NCBI GenBank assembly: GCA_039545295.1
Contig: BCIK01000001.1
Span: 1,054,001-1,118,000, forward strand
DNA: 64,000 nucleotides
Direction of reading: 5' to 3'
Origin: Udeniomyces pyricola
Taxonomy: Eukaryota > Basidiomycota > Tremellomycetes > Cystofilobasidiales > Mrakiaceae
The notes under the pieces are model-generated. The model saw only the letters and a program-made list of their open reading frames with translations. It made no database searches and was not told the DNA's origin. Position 1 is the stretch's first letter, and every line of letters starts with the position of its first letter. Of the stretch, positions 58,984-64,000 are shown in pieces. The translations under genes and the position numbers were made by a program.

Positions 58984-60067
58984 GGATGATCAATTTTTGA
59001 GACCTTGAGAATATATATACACATATATACACCAATCGAGGCTGAAAAAGGAAATCCATAATAATAATAATAAATACCGGAACGCGTTCGATGACCCTGA
59101 TCTGATCTGGATCTGATTCGAGACGACAAATCGATCGGACTCCCTGCAGGCCCCGCCGCCCGGTCCAGCCTGCAGCGCCGTCGATACACGATATTATGTT
59201 AAGAGAGATATATATATGTATCACGCAAGGGGCAAAAAAAAGGGGGGGGGGGGACATATCTTTGCCTTTATTTTATTTTATATATCTGCTGCTTTCTTCT
59301 TCGTCCCGTGTTGGTCAAATCTCAGCCTTCAGTTCTGAATGGTGTTGCTTTGTTTTTTCGTTCGAAAGGAAAGTCCGAGAGACGTGCCCCCTTCCCCCCG
59401 CCATCCCCCTTTTTTTCTGTCGTTGTCGTTGGAGCGCGATATATAGAGAAAGAAAGAAAGAGAAAGAGTGAGACGGAAACAAGCGATCGAGAGGAACACA
59501 AAAAAAAAAGGACAGCAGAGTAAGAGAAAAAAAAAAGAAGAAGAAAACTATATAGATAAAGGACGAGAACGAGAGAACATGTTGGTTTGGTTTGAAAAGA
59601 AAAATGATATTCATGGACTCGAAAGAAGAAGAGAAAAGAAGGCAAAAAGAAAAGGCCAAAGGAGACCGAGGACGAATCGAAAGCGAGGATCGGTAGTCTG
59701 ATAGGAAGGACTACGTGAACCCGAGAGAAAGGCTCACGTCATCGAGAGCAAAGGGGGGGGGGGCGGAGCTGGGCGAGAAGAGTAAGAGTTTGACAGAAGG
59801 AAAGGGAAAGCAAGAGATCAGGGAAAGAAAAGAGAAGAAAGAAGAAAAAAGGGAAGATCTAAAAGGAAAAAGAGAAGAGAACCAAGGAACGAGCCCTGAG
59901 CACGAAAGAGGTTGGAAAGGGAACGTAAGGAAGGGGAAGTCCGTATGTTTGATATTGGAAAGGGCTTGGGGAAGAACGAAACACGAAAAAGGAAGGCGAT
60001 AAAACAAAAAGGGAGGGATCAACAAAGAAAGGAGAGAAAAGACGGTAGGAGAGAAGTAAAAAGGAAA
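58984..60067. other. Convergent intergenic region, purine-rich
   Basis: The 3' flanks of the ArfGAP gene and RSP5. The stretch 59440-60060 is strongly A/G-rich on the plus strand with many AAAGAAAG-like runs and two G homopolymers (59240s and 59750s). No gene or RNA is supported. Confidence 0.6.

Positions 60068-64000
<3,933 letters not shown>

Overview
The window is nuclear DNA of a fungus, almost certainly a basidiomycete and probably a yeast-like one. Conserved eukaryotic genes are packed on both strands and cut by many short introns (donors GTACGT, GTCAGT, GTGAGT, GTAAGT, GTTCGT; acceptors YAG). Gene content fits basidiomycetes: an SGNH-hydrolase-like type II membrane protein, a GT90/CAP10-like fragment, cyanase and a Lam/Aster sterol-transfer protein. 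I cannot name the species. All gene models below were spliced by hand; for every complete spliced gene the exon lengths sum to a multiple of three.

Layout, left to right: two poorly recognised minus-strand genes (a Ser/Thr-rich membrane protein that runs off the left edge, and a disordered protein); FAL1/eIF4A-III (-) divergent from PHS1 (+); cyanase (-); a 2.7 kb stretch without a supportable gene; the SGNH-like protein (+); a GRAM-VASt protein (-); a leucine-rich-repeat protein (-) divergent from RAD6 (+); a GT90-like fragment (+); a decayed CACTA/EnSpm transposon (-) whose outer side carries a 32-bp-arm palindrome; an atypical short-chain dehydrogenase (+); KIN17 (-) divergent from VPS26 (+); a medium-chain reductase (-); threonyl-tRNA synthetase (-) divergent from VPS23 (+); DPH7 (-); an unrecognised gene (-); LCB1 (-) divergent from an ArfGAP (+); and RSP5 (-), which runs off the right edge.

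The genes do not form a pathway cluster; most are unlinked housekeeping functions. Several touch membrane trafficking and lipids (VPS26 retromer, VPS23 ESCRT-I, ArfGAP, RSP5 ubiquitin ligase, LCB1 and PHS1 in sphingolipid/very-long-chain fatty acid synthesis, the Lam-type sterol carrier). That co-occurrence may be chance.

The most striking feature is gene architecture. Ultra-short internal exons of 4, 8, 10, 13, 14, 18 and 21 nt, and first coding exons of 3, 6 and 7 nt, are needed to restore conserved protein motifs in VPS26, an MDR reductase, FAL1, the Lam protein, the SDR, the SGNH protein, RAD6 and DPH7. A recurrent non-consensus donor, GTTCGT (with GTTGGT), is used in at least nine introns. 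Other points of interest are a possible dual-start threonyl-tRNA synthetase, the decayed transposon with its palindrome, and the gene-poor region.
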